From contig DASVWD010000053.1 in NCBI GenBank assembly GCA_036389795.1, positions 1-64,000 on the forward strand: DNA of 64,000 nt. The letters are read 5' to 3'. Position numbers and translations under genes: made by a program. This document shows positions 45,870 to 53,466 of the stretch, one piece after another. This stretch comes from Longimicrobium sp. (lineage in GTDB: Bacteria; Gemmatimonadota; Gemmatimonadetes; Longimicrobiales; Longimicrobiaceae). Within the stretch, counting starts at the first letter, position 1, and each line of letters opens with the position of its first letter. Under the pieces are notes generated by a model, which ran no database searches, was not told the DNA's origin, and saw nothing but the letters and a program-made list of their open reading frames with translations.

Positions 45870-46087
45870 GCGTGCACTGTCGCGGTACGAGTCACGTGTC
45901 TCATGTCAATCCAGGGCAGGATGGCTCGAAGCCCGGCAAACCCTGCCGGCGCCGTCGATCCTGGCATGGCATGCCTCGTGATCGAGCGTCGGGTCGCGCC
46001 GGCGGTTCCGGCGTGGACTGGCCCTTCGCCCACCCCGAAGAGCTGTCGAGAGCGGGCCAAGGGCCCATTCCACAGCCGGAGGTGAAG

Positions 46088-46615
46088 ATGCGACACGCCT
46101 TCCTCACCCTCGCCATCGTCCCCGCGATGGCGCTTCTCGCGGGCTGCGACGACATGAACGGCGCGACGGCGAGCATCCAGCTGCACGACGACTGCGACCC
46201 CGCGACCTTCAACGCCGCGCTCGGCGCCGGCACCTGCCTGCATCCCTCCGGCAGCACCGGGATGACGCTGGCGAGCTTCAACGCGGAGCTGAACGCGACG
46301 CACAGGGTCGCGGCCTGGAGGATCGAGCCGGCCAGCTTCAGCATCCGGGAGGGGACGACGCTCCCGGTGGTGAACACCGGCGGGGAGACGCACACCTTCA
46401 CGGAGGTGGAGGCTTTCGGGGGCGGGGTGGTGCCGGCGCTCAACCAGGCGTCGGGGAACCTCACGGTGGCGCCCGAATGCGCCAACCAGGCCGAGTTCGC
46501 CAGCTCCACCGTGCTGTCCGGGCAGACGGTGCAGCACACCTTCGACGAGACGGGGACGGAGAGGTACCAGTGCTGCATCCACCCCTGGATGCGGCAGACG
46601 GTGACGGTCCGCTGA
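46088..46615 (+). CDS. Cupredoxin-fold lipoprotein
   Basis: 175 aa. MRHAFLTLAIVPAMALLAGC is a lipoprotein signal peptide (Cys20). The mature part contains NTGGETHTFTEVEAFGGG (the first Cu ligand His) and YQCCIHPWMRQTVTV at the C-terminus (Cys, His, Met ligands), a type-1 copper site as in plastocyanin/azurin. Cys pair ECANQAEF and CCIHPW is unusual. Periplasmic or outer-membrane electron carrier. It lies among the peptide genes; a redox role in their maturation is speculation. Confidence 0.85.
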   Translation: MRHAFLTLAIVPAMALLAGCDDMNGATASIQLHDDCDPATFNAALGAGTCLHPSGSTGMTLASFNAELNATHRVAAWRIEPASFSIREGTTLPVVNTGGETHTFTEVEAFGGGVVPALNQASGNLTVAPECANQAEFASSTVLSGQTVQHTFDETGTERYQCCIHPWMRQTVTVR

Positions 46616-46690
46616 GAGTCGGGACGGCGCCTGATCAGAGCGCTCGACAACCCCTGAATCGTACTGGGCGGGGTTTGCCGAGCGCGCGAC

Positions 46691-46730
46691 GAGCGGCCCC
46701 GCTCCCTCGCACGAGGGGGCGGGGCCGCTC
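46691..46730. terminator. Bidirectional hairpin between convergent genes
   Basis: GAGCGGCCCCGCTCCCTC pairs with its complement with a GCAC loop and TTCT after it. Between the cupredoxin stop and P2. Confidence 0.8.
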
Positions 46731-46757
46731 TTCTGACCCGAGGTCTGGCGCGGCGAT

Positions 46758-46787
46758 CCGCTTCCCCGCGCGTTCGCGGGGAAACGG
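46758..46787 (-). terminator. Terminator downstream of P2
   Basis: CCGCTTCCCCGCG pairs with CGCGGGGAAACGG. It is 13 bp past the P2 stop on the minus strand. Confidence 0.65.
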
Positions 46788-46799
46788 ACCGGGCCGGGT

Positions 46800-47018
46800 T
46801 CACATGCAGCAGTCGTACGTTTCGACGCAGCTTCCCCAGCACGACAGGCCGCAGGTGTCCACGCAGCTCGCCTCGGGGATGCACGACCACTCGCCGGAGA
46901 AGCAGTTGGGCGGCCGCGAGCCCTCGTTCGCCCGCACCGTGCCGCGCCGCGTCTCGGGCCTGCGCGTGGTCTCGAAGGTGTCCACCCGCAGCTCTTCCAC
47001 CTTCAGCCTGAGCTTCAT
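46800..47018 (-). CDS. Cys-rich RiPP-like precursor peptide, copy P2
   Basis: 72 aa from ATG 47018 with AGGAGAG upstream. Leader MKLRLKVEELRVDTFETT, then a variable part RPETRRGTVRANEGSR, then a core with eight Cys (NCFSGEWSCIPEASC, VDTCGLSCWGSC, YDCCM). The leader aligns with P1 and P3 at Met-Lys, Leu, Leu-x-Val and Phe; RGTV is shared. The core differs from P1 and has a Trp and a C-terminal Cys-Cys. It lies 75 bp after P3 in the same orientation, so probably one transcript. Confidence 0.72.
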   Translation of the reverse strand: MKLRLKVEELRVDTFETTRRPETRRGTVRANEGSRPPNCFSGEWSCIPEASCVDTCGLSCWGSCVETYDCCM

Positions 47019-47093
47019 CGCGAGCTCTCCTGAGATCGGGTTGCTTCTCGAGCCGCTACCCGGCGGCCCGAGGCGGCGCGGCACCGGCCGGAG

Positions 47094-47300
47094 CTACTGG
47101 GGGCACTGCGTCTCGGGGTAGCCGCACGAGTACACGAACACCGTTTCTCCGCACGCGTCCACCGGACAGCTCTCCTGGCACATCGTCGCCACCCGCGACG
47201 GCCTGGCGAAGCCGCGCACGGTCCCGCGCGCGGGCGCGGCGTCCTCCGAAACCACGAACGTCTCCACGCTCAGGTCGTCGATCTTCAGCTTGTGCTTCAT
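47094..47300 (-). CDS. Cys-rich RiPP-like precursor peptide, copy P3
   Basis: 68 aa from ATG 47300 with GAGAGAGAT upstream. Leader MKHKLKIDDLSVETFVVS, then PARGTVRGFARPSRV, then a core with five Cys (CQESCPVDACGETVF, YSCGYPETQC). The same leader and RGTV pattern as P1 and P2 with a third core type. First gene of a probable P3-P2 unit; a perfect TATAAT lies about 100 nt upstream. Confidence 0.72.
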   Translation of the reverse strand: MKHKLKIDDLSVETFVVSEDAAPARGTVRGFARPSRVATMCQESCPVDACGETVFVYSCGYPETQCPQ

Positions 47301-47400
47301 GGGGATCTCTCTCTTCAGGATGGTGGTCGGACGCGCATGGCCGGCAGGACGGCGCGGGAAAGGACGTCGCGTGCTCGGCCGGGCGTTTGTACGGTGACGC

Positions 47401-47406
47401 ATTATA
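47401..47406 (-). promoter_or_regulatory. Perfect -10 box for the P3-P2 unit
   Basis: ATTATA on the plus strand, TATAAT on the minus strand, a rare consensus match in this GC-rich region. The hexamer 17 bp upstream (TTCCGC) is a weak -35. Transcript would start near 47394 and run toward P3. Confidence 0.5.
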
Positions 47407-47618
47407 CTCGAAGATGAAATGTAGCGGAATACGTGGTTCCGTACCGGCCAGACTTCGCTGAACCCCCCCCCGCGAAGGCGATGCGGGAAGACGCAGCCGG
47501 GAGGCGGCACGGGGGGAGACGCCCGGGGTCCGCGGTTCGCCCTTCGCGTTCGGCACCCAGGCGACCGCTCGCGCCACCCCTCGTGCCGCGAGCGCGTGAG
47601 ACGCCGCGCGAAGAGCTT

Positions 47619-47765
47619 GCGAGGGCGCTAAGTGGGCGGGGTGATTCGCGTATTGCTCCCGCGCCCTCTCTTCGACGCGCGCCCCGGACCTGCTGCTGCC
47701 GGACGTGAACCTCCCCGGGCTCGCCGGGCTCTCCCCGGGTCGGTGGACTTCACCACCCGCAGGCG
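47619..47765 (+). pseudogene. Internally deleted copy of the response-regulator 5' region
   Basis: 47619-47648 matches the upstream region 52029-52058 (GCGAGGGCGCTAAGT then GGGCGGGG); 47671-47722 matches coding positions 52222-52275 (GGACGTGAACCTCCCCGGGC); 47738-47763 matches about 52399-52426 (GGTGGACTTCACC). Two deletions separate them. The spacer 47301-47788 has no other gene. It forms the left flank of the deacetylase/ATP-grasp/monooxygenase operon, with the intact copy on its right flank. Confidence 0.85.
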
Positions 47766-47788
47766 TTTGCGCCGGCGGGGCGGGGCCC

Positions 47789-49012
47789 TCACCCCGCCGG
47801 CTCCGCCTCCGGCGTGGAGCGGACCGCGGCGCGGAGGGGGGCGGCGGCGCGGGTGGGGGCGACGGCGCGCACCAGTCGCGTGGCGGCGTAGTGCGACCCG
47901 GAGACGAAGCGCATCAGCGGGCCGAAGCTGAGCGCGGCGGGGGCGCCGAGGAAGTGGAGGCCCGGGACCGACGACTCCATCCCCGCCGAGAGGACCGGAT
48001 AGCCGCCCGCGTGGCGCAGCTCCCGCAGCAGCTCGGGCGGGAGGAAGGGGTAGCGCGCCACGTCCACCTGGTAGCCCGTCCCCAGCAGCAGGTGGTCCGC
48101 CGTGCAGCGCGTGCCGTCGTCCAGCGTCACCGCGACCCCGCCTCCCTCCGGCGCGGCGCGGACCAGGCGGCGGCCGGTGCGCAGCGTCACGCCGGCCAGG
48201 CGCGGGCGCAGCCACTGCGAGCCCGCGGGGCGGATGGCGCGCCGGCTCACCCAGTCGCGCAGGGGGCGGGGGAGCGAGCGCAGCAGCCGCGGCGCGGAGA
48301 CGATGCGGTTGATCCCCGGCGGGCCCACGTCCTCGCGCGTGTACGCCAGCCGGGCGAGCCCGCCCAGCGCGCCGCGCACCGTGTCGCCGCGCAGGAAGTG
48401 GATGCGCGGCGCGCGGGCGACCACCTCCACCTCCGCCCCGGCTTCGTGCAGGAGCGCGGCGGACTCCAGCGCGCTCTGTCCGCCGCCCACCACCAGCACC
48501 CGGCGCCCGCGGAAGACCGACAGGTCCCGGTGCTCCGACACGTGCGACGCCCGCTCGGCCGGGAGGCCGCGCGCCTCCGCCGGCCGCCGCGCGAACGGGG
48601 CGATCCCCGCCGCCACGGCCACGCGGCGCGCGTGGACCGTCTCCCCGTCCTCCAGCCGCACCCGGAAGCCGCGCCCCGCCCGCTCGACGCGCTCCACCCG
48701 GCGGTCCTCCAGGTGGGGCACCGCCCGCGCCTGCATCCACCGGCCGTAGGCGATGAAGTCGTCCAGCGGGACGGGGCGGGAGAGCGCGCCCTCCCGCCAC
48801 GCTTCGTACGCGCCGAGCGAGTGCGGCCCGTCGGGGTCGCCGATGTGCGACGCCTCCCACGACGAGCGCAGCTTCATCCCGCGCGGCATCGCGGCCCAGA
48901 AATCCATGGCGCGGCCGAAGACGCGGGTCTCCACGCCCGCGGCGTGGAGCCGCTCCGCCGCCGCCAGGCCGTAGGGGCCGGCCCCGATCACGATCGCGTG
49001 GCACTCGCTCAT
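47789..49012 (-). CDS. FAD-dependent NAD(P)H monooxygenase-like protein
   Basis: 407 aa. MSECHAIVIGAGPYGLAAAER gives the N-terminal FAD-binding GxGxxG (Gly10-Pro-Tyr-Gly region). A second GxGxxS/A motif, VLVVGGGQSALESAALLHEA (near 170-189), binds NADPH. LLLGTGYQVDVARYPFL is the conserved ATG-like motif of flavin monooxygenases. It resembles ornithine/lysine N-hydroxylase-like or FMO-type enzymes; the substrate-specific Lys/Arg motif is not clear. Third gene of the operon, 24 bp after the ATP-grasp gene. Confidence 0.86.
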   Translation of the reverse strand: MSECHAIVIGAGPYGLAAAERLHAAGVETRVFGRAMDFWAAMPRGMKLRSSWEASHIGDPDGPHSLGAYEAWREGALSRPVPLDDFIAYGRWMQARAVPHLEDRRVERVERAGRGFRVRLEDGETVHARRVAVAAGIAPFARRPAEARGLPAERASHVSEHRDLSVFRGRRVLVVGGGQSALESAALLHEAGAEVEVVARAPRIHFLRGDTVRGALGGLARLAYTREDVGPPGINRIVSAPRLLRSLPRPLRDWVSRRAIRPAGSQWLRPRLAGVTLRTGRRLVRAAPEGGGVAVTLDDGTRCTADHLLLGTGYQVDVARYPFLPPELLRELRHAGGYPVLSAGMESSVPGLHFLGAPAALSFGPLMRFVSGSHYAATRLVRAVAPTRAAAPLRAAVRSTPEAEPAG

Positions 49013-49036
49013 CGTCGTCCTGCTCCGGTATCCGCT

Positions 49037-50263
49037 TCAGTATCCGCGCTTGGCGGCCAGGTACGGCACCAGCGCCAGCTCCGCCATCCCGGGGAGCGGG
49101 TCGTCCCGGCAGAAGACGGACTCCGCGTCGGCGCTCCGCAGGCTCTTCAGGTACTGCAGCACGCCGACCCGCCGCGCCGCCACCTCCAGCACGCCGGTCG
49201 GCAGGTCCGTCACCAGGCGGACCCAGCGCACCCCGGGGCGGGCCCGGCAGGGACGCACCCGCTCGCCCGCCTGGTCGGCGAAGAGGAGGGCGGGGAAGTC
49301 CACCCCCGCCGCGCGCCCGAGCGCGTGGTACCCCCAGGCGCGCGCGTTCACGTCCAGCACCTTGAAGCGCCCGTCGCGCGGGTCGTGCTTGAACTCCACC
49401 TCCGCCAGCCCGTAGTAGCCCATTCCGCCCAGCAGCTCGAGCGCCAGCTCCTCCACCGCCGGCTCCTCCACCGTCTCCACGTACGTGCTGGCCCGGCCGA
49501 ACTCCGGGGGGTGCTGCCGCAGGCGCCGGACGGTCATGGCGGCCAGCGGGCGGCCCTCCTTGAAGAAGGTGCAGAACGAGTACTGCCGCCGTCCGTCGCC
49601 GGGGACGAGCTCCTGCACCAGCACCTCGCCGGGGCCGCAGAGCGCGGCCGCCCGGCGCACGCGCTCCACCAGCTCGGCGCGGGTGTCGGCGCGCCACGCC
49701 TTCGCCTTCGTGGCGTAGAGGAAGCGCCCCTTGACCGCCGGCTTCACCGCGAAGGGGCCCTCCGCGTCCAGCGCCGCCGCCTCGTCGGGCCCGTGCACGG
49801 TCCAGGTGCGCGGCGCGGGGACGCCGAGCCGCGCCGCCAGCTGGTACGTGTTGCGCTTGTCCAGCGCCCAGCGGGCGACCTCCCACTCCGGCACCGGGAC
49901 GCGGAAGCGCTCCGCGAGCCGCGCGCCCTCCCGGGAGAACGCCCCCACCGTCTCGTCGCGGGTGGGGTACAGCACCCACCCCTCCAGCCCCAGCCGCTCC
50001 CCGGCCTCGAGCACCGCGTCCACCGTCCGCCCGTGGTCGCGCAGGTCGGCGACGCGCACGTGGTGCCTGCAGTAGCGGGAGAAGCGCGCGATGGAGCGCT
50101 CGTCGTCCAGCACGCACACGGGGATGCCGCGCCGGCCCAGGCTGCGCACGATCCCCAGGCCGTTGAAGTCGCCGCCCACCACCACCGCGCCGCCGGGACG
50201 CGCGGCGGCGGGGGGCGGCGCGGGCGGGAGGCCCGCCCGGGCGGGCGCGGCGGCGGGCGTCAC
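49037..50263 (-). CDS. ATP-grasp ligase
   Basis: 408 aa from GTG 50263 overlapping the deacetylase stop (GTGA). VVVGGDFNGLGIVRSLGRRG is the N-terminal Rossmann-like part, then ARWALDKRNTYQLAARLGVP (pre-ATP-grasp), GPFAVKPAVKGRFLYATKAK (ATP-binding Lys), VLVQELVPGDGRRQYSFCTF and FKVLDVNARAWGYHALG (Mg-binding N-A-R). Members attach carboxylates to amines or alcohols (carbamoyl-phosphate-like, D-Ala-D-Ala-like or peptide ligases). Substrate unknown. Middle gene of the three-gene operon. Confidence 0.86.
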   Translation of the reverse strand: MTPAAAPARAGLPPAPPPAAARPGGAVVVGGDFNGLGIVRSLGRRGIPVCVLDDERSIARFSRYCRHHVRVADLRDHGRTVDAVLEAGERLGLEGWVLYPTRDETVGAFSREGARLAERFRVPVPEWEVARWALDKRNTYQLAARLGVPAPRTWTVHGPDEAAALDAEGPFAVKPAVKGRFLYATKAKAWRADTRAELVERVRRAAALCGPGEVLVQELVPGDGRRQYSFCTFFKEGRPLAAMTVRRLRQHPPEFGRASTYVETVEEPAVEELALELLGGMGYYGLAEVEFKHDPRDGRFKVLDVNARAWGYHALGRAAGVDFPALLFADQAGERVRPCRARPGVRWVRLVTDLPTGVLEVAARRVGVLQYLKSLRSADAESVFCRDDPLPGMAELALVPYLAAKRGY

Positions 50264-51549
50264 CGGCGGGTCTCCCACAGGCGCAGGGCGAAGTCCTGCA
50301 GGGTCATGCAGTCGATGTCGCCGGTGACCGAGAGGGCGCTGCGCGCGCCGTCCGGCCAGCGGCCCAGGCGCACCAGCGGCCCCCCCGACGACTCCACCGC
50401 CGCCAGGACCGCCTTTTCGTCCACCTCGCCGGCCGCGTCCACCCAGGCGCCGAAGCGGGCCGGCTCCGCGCCGCGCTCCGCCGGGAACCCCTCCTCCGCC
50501 AGGAAGGCGAGCACCGGCGCGGGCGTGCGGGGGGAGACGCCCACCACCGGCCTGCGCCCGGCGGCCACCTCGAGCTCGCGCGCCGGGGCGACGCGGTCCG
50601 GGCCGTGCCAGGGGAGCGCGTCCACGCCGGGGAGCCCCCGCACCAGCAGCGTCGCCCGCGGGTCGCCGTCCATGCGCACCCGGTACCGGCCCGCCTCCAG
50701 CGGCATCACCTCCAGCCGCGTGCGGGCGCGGCGCCGCCACCACTCCGCCACCTGCTCCAGGGTGGCGATCCACACCGCGGGGCGGCGGGCGCGCGCCTCA
50801 GCCAGGGTGGCGGCCAGCACGGCCGCGCACTCGTCGGCCCGCTCCGGGTGGAGCTGCACGGTGAACAGCTCGCCGGCGCGCCAGGTGGCGTCCAGCGTGG
50901 CCAGCCAGGCGGCGCTCTGCTCCTGCGGGCCCAGGCGCAGCCGCTCCACCATGATCTCGTCGTCGGGCAGCGCCACGGGGATGTGGACCACGCCGGAGCG
51001 GAGCGCCGGGCGCACGGCCACGCGGCCCGCGTCCACCGCGGCGCCGTAGAGGTGGCGCAGCGTGCGGCCGTACGCCTCCGCCGCCCGGGGCCCGAGCGCG
51101 GGCGCCGTGTCGAAGACGACCGGCTGCGTGCTGTGGTAGAGCAGCCCCAGCTCCCGCACCGCCTGGTCGGTGGCGGGGTTGCCGCGCAGGAACGGGCAGC
51201 GGAAGCCGCGGTACGGCACCCCCGCCGCCCGGAACAGCTCCGCCGCCCGGGCGATGCTGGCGCGCTGCTCCTCCAGCGAGCGCAGGCTGTGGTCGTCGTG
51301 CACCAGGCCGTGGATGGCGAACTCCACCCCGCGCTCCACGAAGCGGCCGATCGCGCGGCGGTTGCGGTCGAGGATGCAGGCGGTGATGGCCCACGACGGC
51401 CGCACGCCGAAGCGCGCCGTCAGCTCGTCGAGGCGCCGCAGACGCTCTTCCATGGGGGCGGCCGTCACCCCGAACCGCGAGACGATGGAGCGGGCCCGCG
51501 TGGCCGCTCCGCCGGCTCCGCGGTGGCGCATCGAGAACAGGACACCCAC
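50260..51549 (-). CDS. Polysaccharide deacetylase-family protein
   Basis: 429 aa from a GTG at 51549; an ATG at 51531 is an alternative. RFGVRPSWAITACILDRN (near 46-63), ERGVEFAIHGLVHDDHSLRS (near 72-91; H-x-x-x-H of NodB, with HGLVHDDH) and YRGFRCPFLRGNPATDQAV (near 114). The NodB domain's first motif Asp (TFDDG) is not obvious. The C-terminal 200 residues are an unassigned beta-rich domain with LLVRGLPGVDALPWHG. First gene of the operon; probably acts on an amino sugar or a sugar-linked substrate later ligated by the ATP-grasp enzyme. Confidence 0.82.
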   Translation of the reverse strand: MGVLFSMRHRGAGGAATRARSIVSRFGVTAAPMEERLRRLDELTARFGVRPSWAITACILDRNRRAIGRFVERGVEFAIHGLVHDDHSLRSLEEQRASIARAAELFRAAGVPYRGFRCPFLRGNPATDQAVRELGLLYHSTQPVVFDTAPALGPRAAEAYGRTLRHLYGAAVDAGRVAVRPALRSGVVHIPVALPDDEIMVERLRLGPQEQSAAWLATLDATWRAGELFTVQLHPERADECAAVLAATLAEARARRPAVWIATLEQVAEWWRRRARTRLEVMPLEAGRYRVRMDGDPRATLLVRGLPGVDALPWHGPDRVAPARELEVAAGRRPVVGVSPRTPAPVLAFLAEEGFPAERGAEPARFGAWVDAAGEVDEKAVLAAVESSGGPLVRLGRWPDGARSALSVTGDIDCMTLQDFALRLWETRR

Positions 51550-52098
51550 AGAACTACGTCACCGGGAGAGGTCGGACGGGCGCCGTCGGCGCGTGGGGAA
51601 CCACGTCCGCCGCGGCAACAGATGTTCCCGGCCGCTTCGTGTCGCCTAACCCGAAGGGCCGGATGGACTTACCTCCCGAAGACGCCCGTGCCTGCGGCGC
51701 TTCCCGGCTGCATCGGCGCATTGCAGCGTGTAACAGCGTGTGACGTCGGCGTTCATCGGCCGCGGGCCGGCAGGAAAGGTCTCGTACCGGATCCCGGAGC
51801 ATCCCGCTGGTGCCTGCCGTCGTCCCGAGGCCCCGCTCCCGCCGGGCCGGCATCCGCCCCGATGAGCGGAGTGCCGGGGATCCGCCGCTCGCCACGCACG
51901 GGCGCGGGATGCCGACCCGGCTTCGCGCAGGGGCGGCGGGGCCGGGCCAGAGCCGAATCCGACGGCGTCCACGTGGCCGGATGCGCTCCCGCCGCGCACG
52001 GCCGGGCGCGACGCCTTGCGGAAAGACCGCGAGGGCGCTAAGTAGGCGGGGCGATTCGGCAGATTACGTCCCTCCTCTTCCTCCCCCGACGGTTCCGC
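51550..52098. other. Gene-free spacer between the deacetylase and the response regulator
   Basis: 549 bp divergent intergenic region with no credible gene. It holds the intact copy of the GCGAGGGCGCTAAGT element (52029-52058) that is duplicated at 47619. No -24/-12 promoter was found. It probably contains promoters for both flanking units. Confidence 0.6.
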
Positions 52099-53466
52099 AT
52101 GCCCCGCTCCGTGCTGCTGGTCGACGACGAGCCTTCCGTCCTGCGTGTCCTCGCCCGCTTCTTCGAGCGCCAGGAGTGGGAGGTGTACCAGGCGCTCTCG
52201 GGCGAGGACGGCGTGCGCACCTTCGACGCGCAGCACCCGGACCTGGTGCTGCTGGACGTGAACCTCCCCGGGCTCTCGGGGCTGCAGGTGCTGGAGATCC
52301 TGGTGGCCCGCGGCGCCACCGTGGTGATGCTCACGGGCCAGGCCGAGGTGGACACGGCGGTGGAGGCCATGCAGCTGGGCGCCGAGAGCTTCCTGCCGAA
52401 GCCGGTGGACTTCACCCACCTGCAGGCGGCGGCCGAGCGGGCGGTGGAGAAGGTGGAGCTCAGGCGCGCCAACCAGCTCCTGGCCGAGCGCATGGCCGAG
52501 CAGAGCCGGGTGGGCGCGCTGGGCGAGTCGGCGAAGATGCGCGACCTGGCGCGCCAGGTGGACCTGCTGGCGGCCAGCCCGTACACCAGCGCGCTGCTCC
52601 TGGGCGAGAGCGGCACGGGGAAGAGCTTCGTGGCGCAGATGATCCACGCGCGGAGCCCCCGAGCGCGCGGGCCGTTCGTGGAGATCAACTGCGCGGGGCT
52701 CTCGGCCACCTTCCTCGACTCGGAGCTCTTCGGCCACGAGCGGGGCGCCTTCACCGACGCCAAGGAGATGAAGCGCGGCCTGTTCGAGGTGGCCGACCAC
52801 GGCACGCTCTTCCTGGACGAGATCGGCGACCTGGACCCGGGGCTGCAGCCCAAGCTGCTCAGGGTGCTGGAGACGCACACCTTCCGGCGGCTGGGCGGCA
52901 CGCGCGAGATCGAGGTGGACGTGCGGCTGGTCGCCGCCACCAACCGGGACCTGCAGGCGGAGGTGCGCGCCGGGCGCTTCCGCGAGGACCTCTTCTACCG
53001 CCTCTCGGTGTTCCCGCTCACCATCCCGCCGCTGCGAGAGCGCTCGCGCGAGGACGTGCTGGAGCTGATCCACACGTCTTTGAGCGACCTGCGGCGGCGC
53101 CACCCCGACGCGCCGGAGGAGCTCTCGGCGAAGGCGCTGGACCTGCTGGTGGGCTACGCCTGGCCGGGGAACGTGCGCGAGCTGAGGAACGCGCTGGAGC
53201 GCGCCCTGGTGCTGGCGCGCGGCGCGGAGCGGATCGGCCCCGAGCACCTCCCCGAGCAGGTGCGCGCGCCGGGGGCGCCCCGGGCGCAGCGGCAGGACTG
53301 GGAGGTGCTGACGCTGGAAGAGGTGGAGCGGCGCCACATCGAGCGCACGCTCCACCTCACCGGGGGCAACCGCACGCTGGCGGCCGAGAAGCTGGGGATC
53401 TCGCGCGCCACCCTGCACGCCAAGATCAAGGAATACGGGCTTCAGGCCGTGGGGCGGGAGACATGA
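52099..53466 (+). CDS. Sigma-54-dependent response regulator (NtrC family)
   Basis: 455 aa. A receiver domain (VLLVDDEPSVLRVLARFF; phospho-Asp in LVLLDVNLPGLSGLQVLE near 53; Thr in VVMLTGQ; Lys in FLPKPVDF). An AAA+ domain with GESGTGKSFVAQMIHARS (Walker A), FGHERGAFTDAKEM in place of the consensus GAFTGA, GTLFLDEIGDLDPG (Walker B) and RFREDLFYRLSVFPLTIPPL. A Fis-type HTH at the end (LHLTGGNRTLAAEKLGISRA). Sensor kinase not in the window; its 3' end overlaps the HD-GYP gene by 41 bp on the opposite strand. Confidence 0.95.
   Translation: MPRSVLLVDDEPSVLRVLARFFERQEWEVYQALSGEDGVRTFDAQHPDLVLLDVNLPGLSGLQVLEILVARGATVVMLTGQAEVDTAVEAMQLGAESFLPKPVDFTHLQAAAERAVEKVELRRANQLLAERMAEQSRVGALGESAKMRDLARQVDLLAASPYTSALLLGESGTGKSFVAQMIHARSPRARGPFVEINCAGLSATFLDSELFGHERGAFTDAKEMKRGLFEVADHGTLFLDEIGDLDPGLQPKLLRVLETHTFRRLGGTREIEVDVRLVAATNRDLQAEVRAGRFREDLFYRLSVFPLTIPPLRERSREDVLELIHTSLSDLRRRHPDAPEELSAKALDLLVGYAWPGNVRELRNALERALVLARGAERIGPEHLPEQVRAPGAPRAQRQDWEVLTLEEVERRHIERTLHLTGGNRTLAAEKLGISRATLHAKIKEYGLQAVGRET

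Noticed and set aside
47705-51049. 1114-codon plus-strand frame over the three-gene operon
   Set aside because: No domain and Arg-rich composition; contradicted by overlapping minus-strand enzymes with motifs.
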